From Chitinophagaceae bacterium (lineage in GTDB: Bacteria; Bacteroidota; Bacteroidia; Chitinophagales; REEL01): a DNA stretch of 34,614 nucleotides. The stretch is taken from positions 1 through 34,614 of the forward strand of contig REEL01000059.1 of NCBI GenBank assembly GCA_007695095.1, read 5' to 3'. Both the position numbers and the translations under genes were made by a program. The notes beneath the pieces are model-generated. The model saw only the letters and a list, made by a program, of their open reading frames with translations. It was not told where the DNA came from and searched no databases. Below are positions 1-8,700 of this stretch, one piece after another; the stretch's first letter is position 1; each line of letters begins with the position of its first letter.

Positions 1-84
1 AGTCTTTCTTCAGGGCAGTATTACTTTCAGATAAGGCATTTGAATGAAAACTATACGATTAAGTTTCAAGTTTCTTCGAAGTAA
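1..84 (+). CDS. C-terminal end of a T9SS-exported protein (partial)
   Basis: An open frame enters from the left edge in frame 1 and gives 27 residues before a TAA stop at 82-84. The peptide starts SLSSGQYYFQIR and ends TIKFQVSSK. It fits the end of a type A T9SS C-terminal sorting domain, which usually reads L-x-x-G-x-Y-x-x-x-I/V, then a short turn, then a K-x-hydrophobic strand and a final lysine. In Bacteroidota this domain directs secreted proteins through the type IX system to the cell surface. Nothing can be said about the function of the missing N-terminal part. The frame could be chance because only 27 codons are visible, but the match in order and spacing, and the terminator just downstream, argue for a real gene end. 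Confidence 0.65.
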   Translation, partial: SLSSGQYYFQIRHLNENYTIKFQVSSK

Positions 85-119
85 CACTTTGTAGATAGAA
101 ATTGAATTTATCTTATACT

Positions 120-161
120 AAAAAGCAGAAACTATTATACAACTAATAGTTTCTGCTTTTT
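120..161. terminator. Bidirectional intrinsic terminator between convergent genes
   Basis: There is a perfect 18-bp inverted repeat: arms 120-137 and 144-161 with a 6-base loop. The arm core is AGCAGAAACTATTA. It is flanked by A-runs on the left and T-runs on the right, so it can end transcripts from either side. It lies between the plus-strand gene that stops at 84 and the minus-strand operon that ends at 258, where a shared terminator is expected. Confidence 0.85.
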
Positions 162-257
162 TCTTTACTAAGAATTGAATATAACTTTACCTCAACAAGA
201 TAAACACCGGCATTTATCTGTTAAGGAAGGCTATTGGGTGTTTTACTTTGGTCTCTT

Positions 258-1793
258 TTATCCCAATAAACTTTGCAATTTCATTGCAACACCTAAGTCC
301 CCGTCTACTTTAAACTTTCCGGACATAAATGCCCCCATAGGATTTAAGTCACCGCTAAGAATTGCCTCAAAGTCTTCCTGAGTGATTTTAATTGTACAAT
401 CAGCCTCTTTATTCTCAGTAGTAACCAGATTTTCTCCTTCGGTTCCGTCAATGTGAATTTGCTTATCTCCGAAATCGAATTTAAGGGTATTCTCTAGTGC
501 GTTTGCACTTTTTGCTCTGGTTGAAATCGCCTCTAAAATTTTGTCAAATGCCATACTTGTTTGTTTTTGATTATTAGAATTATGTAAATTAGTTTCTTCC
601 GTTTTACTTTTTTTATATTTTATCGAAAGCCCGCTGTCTTTATATTGCTTTTCATCAATTATCATCTTTGCCAGTATTTCTCTCATAATCTCTGAAGAAC
701 CTCCACCAATGGTTAAAATTCTGCTGTCACGGTACATTCTGGCCATTTTATATTCTTCCATATAGCCGTATCCTCCTAAAAATTGCAAACATTCATAAGC
801 AACTTTGTTTGATAATTCAGTACACAATAGTTTTGATATAGAACTTTCTTTAACGGCATATTTACCGTCATTAAACATCCGGCAACAATGATAATTATAA
901 AATTTCAAACTTTCGACTTCTGCTACCAACTGAACTAAATTATGGCGCAAAACCTGAAAGCGATTTATTTTTCTGCCGAAAGCCTCTCTTTCATTCATAT
1001 ATTTCATCGAGTATTCAATAGATGCCTCACTTGCTGCAATAGCACCCACGGAACCCATAAGCCTTTCTAATTGCAAACCTCCCATAAGATAGACGAAGCC
1101 CTGCCCTTCTTCTCCAATTAAATTTTCAGCCGGAACTTTTACATTATCAAACCATAACTCAGCTGTATCTGATGCATGCCAACCGAGTTTTTTTAATTTT
1201 TTCGCAGAAACTCCTTCTGCTTCCCGGTCAATCACTATTAAACTAAACCCGTTAAAGCCTGCTTCTGTATCAGTTTTTACTACCGTGACTATGTAATCTC
1301 CATAAACACCATTGGTAATAAAGGTTTTTTGGCCGTTTACTATATAGAAATCTCCCTCTTTCTTAGCTGTTGTTCTAATGTTTGCTACATCAGAACCGGC
1401 GATTGGCTCTGTGATACCAATAGCAGAAACCATTTCACCGGCAATGGTAGGTTTTAGATATTTTTCTTTTAAAAAATCAGACCCGTGTTTAAAAATATAG
1501 GGCGCACTCATAAACTGAATTACGGTTGCGGCGGCAGCAAAACCTCCCGAAAAAAGCTTTGAAACTTCTTCACAAAATACGACCGAGTAAAAAAAGTCAA
1601 CATCACTTCCTCCCAATTCTTCCGGAAAATTCAGGCCCATATAACCCATCTCCCCAAATTTTTTCCAAATTGATTTAGGAATACGTTCATTAGCTTCCCA
1701 CTCATCTATATGCGGTTCTACTTCTTTTTTTAAAAAATCTTTTAGCCCCTGCCTGAACATTTCGTGTTCTTCTGAAAAATAATACGCGCTCAT
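258..1793 (-). CDS. Acyl-CoA dehydrogenase fused to a C-terminal SCP2 lipid-binding domain
   Basis: A 511-residue two-domain protein. Residues 1 to about 385 are a complete FAD-dependent acyl-CoA dehydrogenase, which forms the alpha,beta double bond of an acyl-CoA: ITEPIAGSD near 127, GQKTFITNG near 154 and FLGGYGY near 338. At the position of the MCAD catalytic glutamate there is glycine (about 364, in IGGGSSEIM). A glutamate sits in QLER (Glu243), as in long-chain and isovaleryl-CoA dehydrogenases, so I infer that Glu243 is the base. A polar linker (about 390-413) leads to residues 414-511, an SCP2-type sterol/lipid carrier fold with GDLNPMGAFMSGKFKVDGD near its end. Standard acyl-CoA dehydrogenases are about 380 residues and lack this tail. 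The gene is last in the operon, 3 bases after the ligase. Met414 could be an internal start giving free SCP2. Confidence 0.9.
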   Translation of the reverse strand: MSAYYFSEEHEMFRQGLKDFLKKEVEPHIDEWEANERIPKSIWKKFGEMGYMGLNFPEELGGSDVDFFYSVVFCEEVSKLFSGGFAAAATVIQFMSAPYIFKHGSDFLKEKYLKPTIAGEMVSAIGITEPIAGSDVANIRTTAKKEGDFYIVNGQKTFITNGVYGDYIVTVVKTDTEAGFNGFSLIVIDREAEGVSAKKLKKLGWHASDTAELWFDNVKVPAENLIGEEGQGFVYLMGGLQLERLMGSVGAIAASEASIEYSMKYMNEREAFGRKINRFQVLRHNLVQLVAEVESLKFYNYHCCRMFNDGKYAVKESSISKLLCTELSNKVAYECLQFLGGYGYMEEYKMARMYRDSRILTIGGGSSEIMREILAKMIIDEKQYKDSGLSIKYKKSKTEETNLHNSNNQKQTSMAFDKILEAISTRAKSANALENTLKFDFGDKQIHIDGTEGENLVTTENKEADCTIKITQEDFEAILSGDLNPMGAFMSGKFKVDGDLGVAMKLQSLLG

Positions 1794-1796
1794 AGT

Positions 1797-3473
1797 TTAT
1801 TTTTTATAAAAAATTATTCTTTTATCTGCTTTATCCCAGCTCTCAAAATTATCTTGATAATGCTTATTGATAGCATTCCTCTTGATTTTCATAGTTGGTG
1901 TCAGCAATCCATTATCAACAGACCACTCATCATCTAAAACAATCATTTTACTAATATGCAGATACTTAGGATTTTTTTCATTTATGGTGTCGATGGTTTT
2001 ATTTAGATTTTCTTCCAGTTGTTCCTGATCTACTTCTTTCCCCATTTCTGAAAGCAGGACTAAAGCTAAAGGCTGATCAAGCCCTAAACCGGAAACGCAA
2101 ATCTGTTCAATGTATGTATTTTCCGCTAATGCCCATTCCAAAGGACCGGGAGTTACAAATTTCCCTTTTGAGGTTTTAAAAGTGTCACTTACTCTGCCTG
2201 TTAATTTCACATATCCATCTGCAGTTACCTCACCCTGATCGCCGGTTTTTAGCCAGCCGGCAACTAAGGTGTTAGCTGTATTTTCTTCATCTTTATAGTA
2301 ACCGGTCATCAGCCAGGGAGCTTTCATCAAAATCTGCCCGTCTTCATCGGTTTTAATATCTACTCCCGTCAAAGCTTTACCCACATAATCTGCTTTATCT
2401 ATTCCTCTCGGCATTGCACAGCAGCCACCGGCATTTTCTGTCATTCCGTAAATCTCTCTGAGATCAACCCCAATTTTTTTATACCAGTTTTTTAAAGATT
2501 GCGGTGTCGGAGCCGCTCCGGTAAGTATCACATGAGCTCTGCTTAATCCGAATTTCTGTCGCAACTTCTTTTTTAAAATTGAATTTACTATCGGTATTTT
2601 CATGAGTAAATCAAACTTCTTTTCTCCTAATTTTTCTAATACCGCCAGTTGAAATTTGGTGTAAATTCTCGGAACAGACATAAAACTCGTAGGCTGAACA
2701 GATTCAAGATTAGCTGCAAAACTTTCCAGTGACTCTGCAAAGGAAATCACGCCTCCCGTCAATAAGCACGCAATTTCTACTATCATGCGCTCGGCAATAT
2801 GATTTAGGGGCAAATAAGAAAAGAAAATATGCTCCTCACCTTTAAAAATGCCAATGCTGTGATTTTTTAACTCCATATCCATCAAAGCTGCCGGAGATTT
2901 ATAGTTCAACATTACTCCTTTTGGAGAACCGGTTGTCCCGCTTGTAAACAGAATCGTCCATAAGTCATCTATTTCCGGTTTGTGAATCTCCGCTGGGGAA
3001 TTATTTTCAGTTACAAGCTGATCCCAATCAAAACCTATTTCAACTTTGGCATTCCCCTCATAATGCGGAAAACAGATAACGGTGATATTTGCAGGAACTT
3101 CGTCTTTCAATTGTTCCCAAACCGGGGCATCTAATTTTCCGATAAACAAAACGCTTGCTTCACTTCGGTTGATGAGTTCTCTGAATTCTTCTTTTGATAA
3201 ATTTGGGAAAAATGGAGTTGAAACATAGCCCCCCATACTAATTGCAAGGTCAGCTAAAATCCAATGCATACAGTTTTTAGACAAAACAGCTATTTTACTG
3301 CCTTTTTCAATATTCTTAGACTGTAAAGAGGCGGTGATAGCTGAGGCCTGATCGAATGCTTCCTTCCAGCTCGTTTCTTTCCAGCTATCTCCAAAAGGTT
3401 GTCTTAAAAATATTTTATCCGGTGTTTTTTCCACCCAATTAAGAAAAAATTGAACATGATTCTCGTAACTCAT
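1797..3473 (-). CDS. Long-chain acyl-CoA synthetase (AMP-forming ligase)
   Basis: A 558-residue adenylate-forming enzyme that activates a free carboxylic acid to its CoA thioester with ATP. The phosphate-binding motif TSGTTGSPKG is at about 177-186 and YGMTE at 342-346. The hinge region GWLKTGDQGEVTADGYVKLTGR is near 406, and the C-terminal lysine motif LTPTMKIKR is near 524. The insert pattern and the NGLLTPTMKIKRN ending match the long-chain (FAA1/FadD15-like) branch rather than acetyl-CoA synthetase. There is no signal peptide or clear membrane helix, so it is probably cytosolic or peripheral. It lies between the SDR (9 bases upstream) and the ACAD-SCP2 gene (3 bases downstream), which fits a role in priming the operon's substrate. 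Chain length and branching preference cannot be read from the sequence. Confidence 0.9.
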   Translation of the reverse strand: MSYENHVQFFLNWVEKTPDKIFLRQPFGDSWKETSWKEAFDQASAITASLQSKNIEKGSKIAVLSKNCMHWILADLAISMGGYVSTPFFPNLSKEEFRELINRSEASVLFIGKLDAPVWEQLKDEVPANITVICFPHYEGNAKVEIGFDWDQLVTENNSPAEIHKPEIDDLWTILFTSGTTGSPKGVMLNYKSPAALMDMELKNHSIGIFKGEEHIFFSYLPLNHIAERMIVEIACLLTGGVISFAESLESFAANLESVQPTSFMSVPRIYTKFQLAVLEKLGEKKFDLLMKIPIVNSILKKKLRQKFGLSRAHVILTGAAPTPQSLKNWYKKIGVDLREIYGMTENAGGCCAMPRGIDKADYVGKALTGVDIKTDEDGQILMKAPWLMTGYYKDEENTANTLVAGWLKTGDQGEVTADGYVKLTGRVSDTFKTSKGKFVTPGPLEWALAENTYIEQICVSGLGLDQPLALVLLSEMGKEVDQEQLEENLNKTIDTINEKNPKYLHISKMIVLDDEWSVDNGLLTPTMKIKRNAINKHYQDNFESWDKADKRIIFYKK

Positions 3474-3482
3474 ATTATTAAT

Positions 3483-4253
3483 TCAAGGTTTAAATAAATC
3501 CCCCCATAGTCTTTGCCCTCCGTCAATGTAAATAGTTTCTCCTGTAATATATGCTGCTAATGGAGTACATAAATATACTGATAACGAAGCTACTTCTTCA
3601 ACTTTACCCAGTCGTTTTAAAGGAATAGTCTCAGACAAACCTTCCAGTAATTGTTTAGGATAATTTTGCAGACCGGTAGATTCAATTATCCCCGGAGCAA
3701 TCGCGTTTAATGTGATATTGTATTTACTCCATTCAACAGCAAGTGTTTTTGTCAAATTATCAACTCCTGCCCTGGCCGCACCCGTATGTGCCATTCCGGC
3801 AAAACCTCTGTATATATTTGCAATTATGTTAATGACCCTCCCTTCTTTTTGTGGTATAAAAAAGGTGTTTGCCAATATTTGAGTCATGTAAAAAGTCCCG
3901 TTCAAATTATTATTTACTACTGCATTCCAGCCTTTAATAGAAATATCTTTTGCTAAAGAAGGGAATTGACCACCTGCATTATTTACTAAAATATCGAGCT
4001 TTTTTTCCTTTGCTTTTATATCATTCGCCAGCGTTTCAATCTGTTCAGGTTGACGGATATCACATAACAGATACCGGCATTTTCCTTTTTTGGAGAGCGT
4101 TTCCTCCGCTTTTTGCAATTTTTCTTCCTTTCTGCCACTGATAATTACTTCAGCACCGGCTTCTATTAATGATTCTGCTATCGAAAAACCTATTCCGCTA
4201 CCTCCACCTGAAATCAATGCAACTTTACCTTTTAAAATATCTTTTTTAAACAT
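3483..4253 (-). CDS. SDR oxidoreductase, PECR/AtuG-like (atypical active site)
   Basis: A 256-residue Rossmann-fold reductase. The cofactor motif SGGGSGIGFSIAESL starts at about 15 and NNAGG is at 91-95. The C-terminal part, ITGETIYIDGGQRLW, is standard for the family. The usual YxxxK catalytic pair is absent: the aligned segment reads HTGAARAGVDNLTK, giving Thr157 and Arg161. From memory of the family, HSGAARAGV is the signature of peroxisomal trans-2-enoyl-CoA reductase (PECR) and its bacterial relatives, including the citronellol-pathway protein AtuG. I therefore infer action on an enoyl- or ketoacyl-CoA rather than on a simple alcohol. It is encoded 4 bases after the BKACE gene and 9 before the ligase, inside the catabolic operon. 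Direction and cofactor (NADH or NADPH) are not decided. Confidence 0.85.
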   Translation of the reverse strand: MFKKDILKGKVALISGGGSGIGFSIAESLIEAGAEVIISGRKEEKLQKAEETLSKKGKCRYLLCDIRQPEQIETLANDIKAKEKKLDILVNNAGGQFPSLAKDISIKGWNAVVNNNLNGTFYMTQILANTFFIPQKEGRVINIIANIYRGFAGMAHTGAARAGVDNLTKTLAVEWSKYNITLNAIAPGIIESTGLQNYPKQLLEGLSETIPLKRLGKVEEVASLSVYLCTPLAAYITGETIYIDGGQRLWGDLFKP

Positions 4254-4257
4254 GGAC

Positions 4258-5112
4258 TCAGGATTTACTAATATTTAATAATTTTCTGGTTTCCTCAATA
4301 GTTGCCGGTTCACGTCCTAACATTCGAACCAAACCGGCAGCAGATTCAACTAACTTTCCGTTTGAGGTTGCCATTTCTCCGGAAGGTAAGTAAAAATTAT
4401 CCTCCAAACCTACTCTGATATGGCCGTCAATAGTGATAGCTGCAGCTATTAATTGCCACTGTTTTCTGCCGATTCCAATTACCTGCCAATGAGCCCCTTC
4501 CGGTACACTTGCTGCCTGATGCAATAGGTTTTGAGTTGATATAGGCATTCCCCCTAAAACGCCCATCACAAAACTAAAAACATAAGGCTTGGGTATCAAT
4601 TCCATGTCAATCAGCGGGGCAGAATTATGAATATGCCCGTTATCAAAGACTTCCATTTCAGGAATGGTGCCAACAGATTTCATTTTTTCAAGAAAAAAAC
4701 GAATATCACTAAAGGAATTTTGAAATACAAAATCGTGATAAAAAGACTTTTGCTTTTTGGAATAAATAGCATAATTCATAGACCCCATATTCAGGGCTGC
4801 CATTTCCGGCTTTAAAGCCAATACGTGTTGAATACGCTCCTCTTTTGAAATTCCAATTGCTCCCGTTGAATAGTTAATAATCACTTCCGGACACCTTTTT
4901 CGAACCTCCTCCCCAATTTTTCTATATGTTTCAACATCATAAGCCGGCATACCATTGTCTTGTCTGGCATGTATATGCAAAATGCTGGCACCGGCATCTA
5001 CCGCTCTTTTACCTTCTTCTGCAATTTCTTCCGGAGTGTACGGAATATAAGGACATTGACTGCGATTGGCCAATACTCCGGTTAAAGCTGCTGTAATTAC
5101 TATTTTTTTCAT
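4258..5112 (-). CDS. Beta-keto acid cleavage enzyme (BKACE, DUF849 family)
   Basis: A 284-residue TIM-barrel enzyme of the family founded by 3-keto-5-aminohexanoate cleavage enzyme (Kce). It condenses a beta-keto acid with acetyl-CoA and splits the product into acetoacetate and a new CoA ester. The metal-site pair is visible as HIHAR, with His46 and His48 at the same numbers as in Kce. Also visible are NYSTG (Ser82), MEVFD (Glu154) and RVGLEDN with Arg233, Glu237 and Asp238, the other expected zinc and catalytic residues. The start overlaps the stop of the carboxylase alpha gene by 4 bases (ATGA), indicating translational coupling. The family covers many keto acids and the substrate here is unknown. 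Its company (carboxylase, ACAD, ligase) differs from lysine fermentation or carnitine clusters. Confidence 0.9.
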   Translation of the reverse strand: MKKIVITAALTGVLANRSQCPYIPYTPEEIAEEGKRAVDAGASILHIHARQDNGMPAYDVETYRKIGEEVRKRCPEVIINYSTGAIGISKEERIQHVLALKPEMAALNMGSMNYAIYSKKQKSFYHDFVFQNSFSDIRFFLEKMKSVGTIPEMEVFDNGHIHNSAPLIDMELIPKPYVFSFVMGVLGGMPISTQNLLHQAASVPEGAHWQVIGIGRKQWQLIAAAITIDGHIRVGLEDNFYLPSGEMATSNGKLVESAAGLVRMLGREPATIEETRKLLNISKS

Positions 5113-7085
5113 TTTTCAGTTTTATTTAAAGGGGTTATTCGTAGCATTTCCTTTCCGGCATCTACCTGTTCGCCGGGTTTTACGTTTACCTCATCAACAA
5201 TGCCATCTATATGCGCATAAAGGTTTTGTTCCATTTTCATTGAACTGAAAATGAGTAAAAGTTGTCCTTTTTTTATTTTTTCTCCTTTGGAAACATTCAC
5301 TTTGACTACTGTCGCCGGCATCCCGGCAGTGTAAGCGCCCTCCGATTCAGATTTTTGAACATCGGGAAAGCGCTCTCCTTTTATCACACAAATTTGTGGA
5401 AATTCTGCAAAGTGCAGAAAAAATTCATCTTTTTCTTCAACCAAAGTGTATGAATAAGCGATACCGTCAACTATGACTTTAGAGGAACTTTTAGATAATT
5501 CCGCCTGATAACAATCCTTTCCGATTCCTATCTCATATAAATCTTTCTTTTTGATGCTGACAGAATGTTCTTCTCCATCAATCGTAAATTGGAATGATGT
5601 TGGCTTATAAAAGTTGTTTCTCCAGGAAAACGGCAATTCTTTAAGTAGCTGCCTTTTGCGGAGCGTTTCTTCAGCTGATTTCAATGAAACGGTAATTAAA
5701 GCCAAAGCGGTAGTTTCTTTAGATGCTTTTACTTTTTCCTTTATGTCATAACTATCCAAAAACTTAGTATTATACTCCCCGGCCTGAAATTGCGAATCTT
5801 CAAGTAATTTTATCAATAAAAGCTGATTCGTTTTTATTCCCAAACATTTGGTTTGTTTTAGGCTGTAAATCATGGTGTTTATAGCTTCCATTCGGGTATT
5901 ACCTTTTGCTATTATTTTGCACAAAAGCGGATCGTAGAAAGGAGAAATTTGCTCCCCGGATTTCACCCCTGCATCATAGCGAATATTTTCATTTTCCGCC
6001 TGTGTCCAAAGTGAAATTTTACCCGGTGACGGCATGAAATTATTTAAAGGGTCTTCCGCATAAATACGGCATTCAATTGCATAGCCTTTTTGCTGCAATT
6101 CTTCTTGCTTTACTTTAATTTCATCGCCCTGGGCAATCCGAATTTGCCATTCAATCAAATCAATATCTGTTATAGCTTCTGTCACCGGATGTTCGACCTG
6201 AAGACGGGTATTTACTTCTAAAAAATAAAACTCTCCCTGACTGTAAACAAACTCTACCGTTCCGGCATTATCGTATTTCAAAGCCTTGGCCAGTTTCAAT
6301 GCCGCTGAACACATTTTCTCCCGAACAGTCTCATCTAATACCGGGGAAGGGCTTTCTTCTATTATCTTCTGATACCTCCTTTGTATGGTACACTCTCTTT
6401 CAAACAGATGAATAATATTTCCGTGTTTATCACCAAGAATCTGAATTTCTATATGCCGGGCATCTTCGATGTACTTTTCAATGATTAAGGTATCATTTCC
6501 AAATGCACTTTTTGATTCACTTTTTGCCTGCAATAAATTATCTTCCAGCTGATGCTTATCTCTGACTATGCGCATACCTTTCCCGCCTCCACCTGCTGAA
6601 GCTTTAATTAATAGGGGAAATCCGATTTTCAATGCTTCCTCCACCAGTGTTTTTATGTCTTGATTTTTTCCGTTATATCCGGGAATTACAGGCACTTTTT
6701 CTCTTTCAGCTATTTCCTTGGCTAATTTTTTAGATCCCATTTTCTCGATAGAGTTGGTATTTGGGCCTATAAAAATAAAACCGGCATCTTCTGTTTTTTT
6801 AGCAAATTCAGCATTTTCAGATAAAAAACCATAACCGGGATGAATGGCATCTGCCTTCGTTTTTCGAGCAGCTGCAATGATTTTATCCATATCTAAATAG
6901 GATTTTGATGCTTCACTTTCTCCTAAATAGACCGCCAAATCAGCTTTTTCAACATGCAATGCATCTCTGTCAGCATCAGAAAAAACGGCTACAGTCTCTA
7001 TCCCCATTTTTTGACAGCTTTTAAAAATGCGACAGGCTATTTCTCCTCTGTTGGCTACTAAAATTCGGCTTATTTTTTTTGTCAT
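5109..7085 (-). CDS. Acyl-CoA carboxylase alpha subunit (biotin carboxylase + BCCP)
   Basis: A 658-residue protein, the usual length for the methylcrotonyl/geranyl/propionyl-CoA carboxylase alpha subunit. It carboxylates biotin with bicarbonate and ATP and carries it to the beta subunit. The N-terminal domain (RILVANRGEIACRIF) is followed by the ATP-grasp glycine-rich loop near 164 (ASAGGGGKGMRIV) and EVNTRLQVEHPVTE near 293. The C-terminal biotinyl domain has SSMKMEQN with biotinyl Lys617; the commoner form is AMKM, so the alanine is replaced by serine. The protein appears intact. It starts 16 bases after the beta gene and overlaps BKACE by 4 bases. Which acyl-CoA is used is decided mainly by the beta subunit; the methylcrotonyl/geranyl type is favoured. 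Confidence 0.93.
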   Translation of the reverse strand: MTKKISRILVANRGEIACRIFKSCQKMGIETVAVFSDADRDALHVEKADLAVYLGESEASKSYLDMDKIIAAARKTKADAIHPGYGFLSENAEFAKKTEDAGFIFIGPNTNSIEKMGSKKLAKEIAEREKVPVIPGYNGKNQDIKTLVEEALKIGFPLLIKASAGGGGKGMRIVRDKHQLEDNLLQAKSESKSAFGNDTLIIEKYIEDARHIEIQILGDKHGNIIHLFERECTIQRRYQKIIEESPSPVLDETVREKMCSAALKLAKALKYDNAGTVEFVYSQGEFYFLEVNTRLQVEHPVTEAITDIDLIEWQIRIAQGDEIKVKQEELQQKGYAIECRIYAEDPLNNFMPSPGKISLWTQAENENIRYDAGVKSGEQISPFYDPLLCKIIAKGNTRMEAINTMIYSLKQTKCLGIKTNQLLLIKLLEDSQFQAGEYNTKFLDSYDIKEKVKASKETTALALITVSLKSAEETLRKRQLLKELPFSWRNNFYKPTSFQFTIDGEEHSVSIKKKDLYEIGIGKDCYQAELSKSSSKVIVDGIAYSYTLVEEKDEFFLHFAEFPQICVIKGERFPDVQKSESEGAYTAGMPATVVKVNVSKGEKIKKGQLLLIFSSMKMEQNLYAHIDGIVDEVNVKPGEQVDAGKEMLRITPLNKTEK

Positions 7086-7101
7086 AGTTCAGTTGGCTGA
7101 T

Positions 7102-8700
7102 TTACATTCTAAAAACACCATATTTATTATCACTGCTTATCTTTTTATTATTTACTACTGCCAGACAAAACCCCAAATAATTTCGGGTTTCTGAGGGTTC
7201 AATTATTCCGTCATCCCACAATTGAGATGAGGCATACCAAGCATCAGACTGTTTATCCACTTCACTCATCAGATGTTTTCGCAATACAGATGCTTGTTTT
7301 TCATCAAACTCCAAACCGGCCCGCTCAGCGGCTTGCTTTTGAATAATTTCCATTACTCCGGTCAGCTGTTCCGAGCCCATTACGGCTATTTTTGAGTTGG
7401 GATATGAAAACAAAAACCCGGGTTGATAAGCTCTTCCGGACATTGCATAATTACCGGCACCAAAGGAAGCTCCCATGATAATGGTGATAGCCGGGACTTC
7501 GCTATTCGACACAGCATTTATTAGTTTGGCGCCATTTTTAATAATTCCTCCCTCTTCATAATTTTTTCCGACCATAAAACCGGTGATATTCTGAAGAAAA
7601 ATTATAGGGTTATTATTTCTGTTACATAGCTGTATAAAATGTGCTCCTTTATTGGCTGCTTCAGAAAACAAAACACCGTTATTAGCTATTATTCCCACTT
7701 TATATCCATGAATTTCGCCCCAACCACAAACGAGAGTGGGTCCATAATCTGCTTTAAACTCAGAAAATGCTGAATTATCGAGTGTTCTGGCTAAAACCTC
7801 CCGCATGTCAAAGGACTTTTTTATATCTTCCGAAACAATACCATTAATTTCACGGCTATCATACAAAGGCGGTAAGGGATTCACTTCCGGAGCTACGTTC
7901 GTATTCGGTGGTTTTAAAAATTCTATAATTTCTCTGGCAATTCTGATAGCATCCCTTTCATTTTCTGCCAGATAATCACTCACTCCGGATTTTGTGCTAT
8001 GCATAAGTCCACCACCTAAAGATTCGTCATCTACCACTTCATTCGTCGCCATTTTTACCAAAGGGGGACCTGCCAAAAAAACTTTTGCCTTATCTTTTAC
8101 CATAATGGTGTAATCACTCATGCCAGGCACATAGGCACCACCGGCGGTACTGCTTCCAAAAACAATGGATATGCTTGGAATACCTGCTTTTGAACGCCTG
8201 CTTATGTCCCTGAAAATTGCCCCGCCATAGTTGAAAATCTTTGCCTGTTCCTGCAAATCTGCACCGGCTGACTCAACCAGATTAATCACCGGCAACTCAT
8301 TTTCAAAAGCAATTTCACCAAGACGCAAACTTTTGTTTAAAGTGGCTAAATTTATAGCTCCGCCCTTATTTGTTCCAACATTGGAAATAATCATACAAAG
8401 TCGGTTGTGAATCAAACCAATGCCTCCAACCGTAGTATTTCCACCGTCATTAGTGCTTTCTTTTATCCCGGCAAAAGGCAGCAACTCCATAAAAGGAGAG
8501 CCTTCGTCCAGACATAAATCTATTCTGTCTCTAGCTAATAACTTTTCTGCTTTAACCGCTTTTTCTAAATGCCTCTCTTTCCCCTGAAATAAAGATTTCT
8601 CCTTAAAGTCATTTAACCTTTCCACTAATGAATTCATCTTTTCCTTATTGGAAAGATACTCAGCACTATTTGTATTTATCTTAGTTTTCAGAGTTTTCAT
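7102..8700 (-). CDS. Acyl-CoA carboxylase beta subunit (methylcrotonyl/geranyl-CoA type)
   Basis: A 532-residue carboxyltransferase that moves CO2 from biotin to an acyl-CoA. Both crotonase-like halves are present. The N-half has GSSTAGGAYVPGMSD and the C-half has NITGFMVGKNYE followed by GASFGAGNYAMSGRAY, forming the oxyanion loops. The NITGFMVG...GGIIKNGAK wording and the length match methylcrotonyl-CoA and geranyl-CoA carboxylase beta subunits better than propionyl-CoA carboxylase. These enzymes carboxylate the gamma carbon of a beta-methyl enoyl-CoA. The start codon overlaps the TetR stop by 4 bases. The neighbouring alpha subunit completes the enzyme. No glutaconyl-CoA hydratase or HMG-CoA lyase lies nearby, so this is not a complete leucine (liu) cluster. 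Confidence 0.93.
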   Translation of the reverse strand: MKTLKTKINTNSAEYLSNKEKMNSLVERLNDFKEKSLFQGKERHLEKAVKAEKLLARDRIDLCLDEGSPFMELLPFAGIKESTNDGGNTTVGGIGLIHNRLCMIISNVGTNKGGAINLATLNKSLRLGEIAFENELPVINLVESAGADLQEQAKIFNYGGAIFRDISRRSKAGIPSISIVFGSSTAGGAYVPGMSDYTIMVKDKAKVFLAGPPLVKMATNEVVDDESLGGGLMHSTKSGVSDYLAENERDAIRIAREIIEFLKPPNTNVAPEVNPLPPLYDSREINGIVSEDIKKSFDMREVLARTLDNSAFSEFKADYGPTLVCGWGEIHGYKVGIIANNGVLFSEAANKGAHFIQLCNRNNNPIIFLQNITGFMVGKNYEEGGIIKNGAKLINAVSNSEVPAITIIMGASFGAGNYAMSGRAYQPGFLFSYPNSKIAVMGSEQLTGVMEIIQKQAAERAGLEFDEKQASVLRKHLMSEVDKQSDAWYASSQLWDDGIIEPSETRNYLGFCLAVVNNKKISSDNKYGVFRM

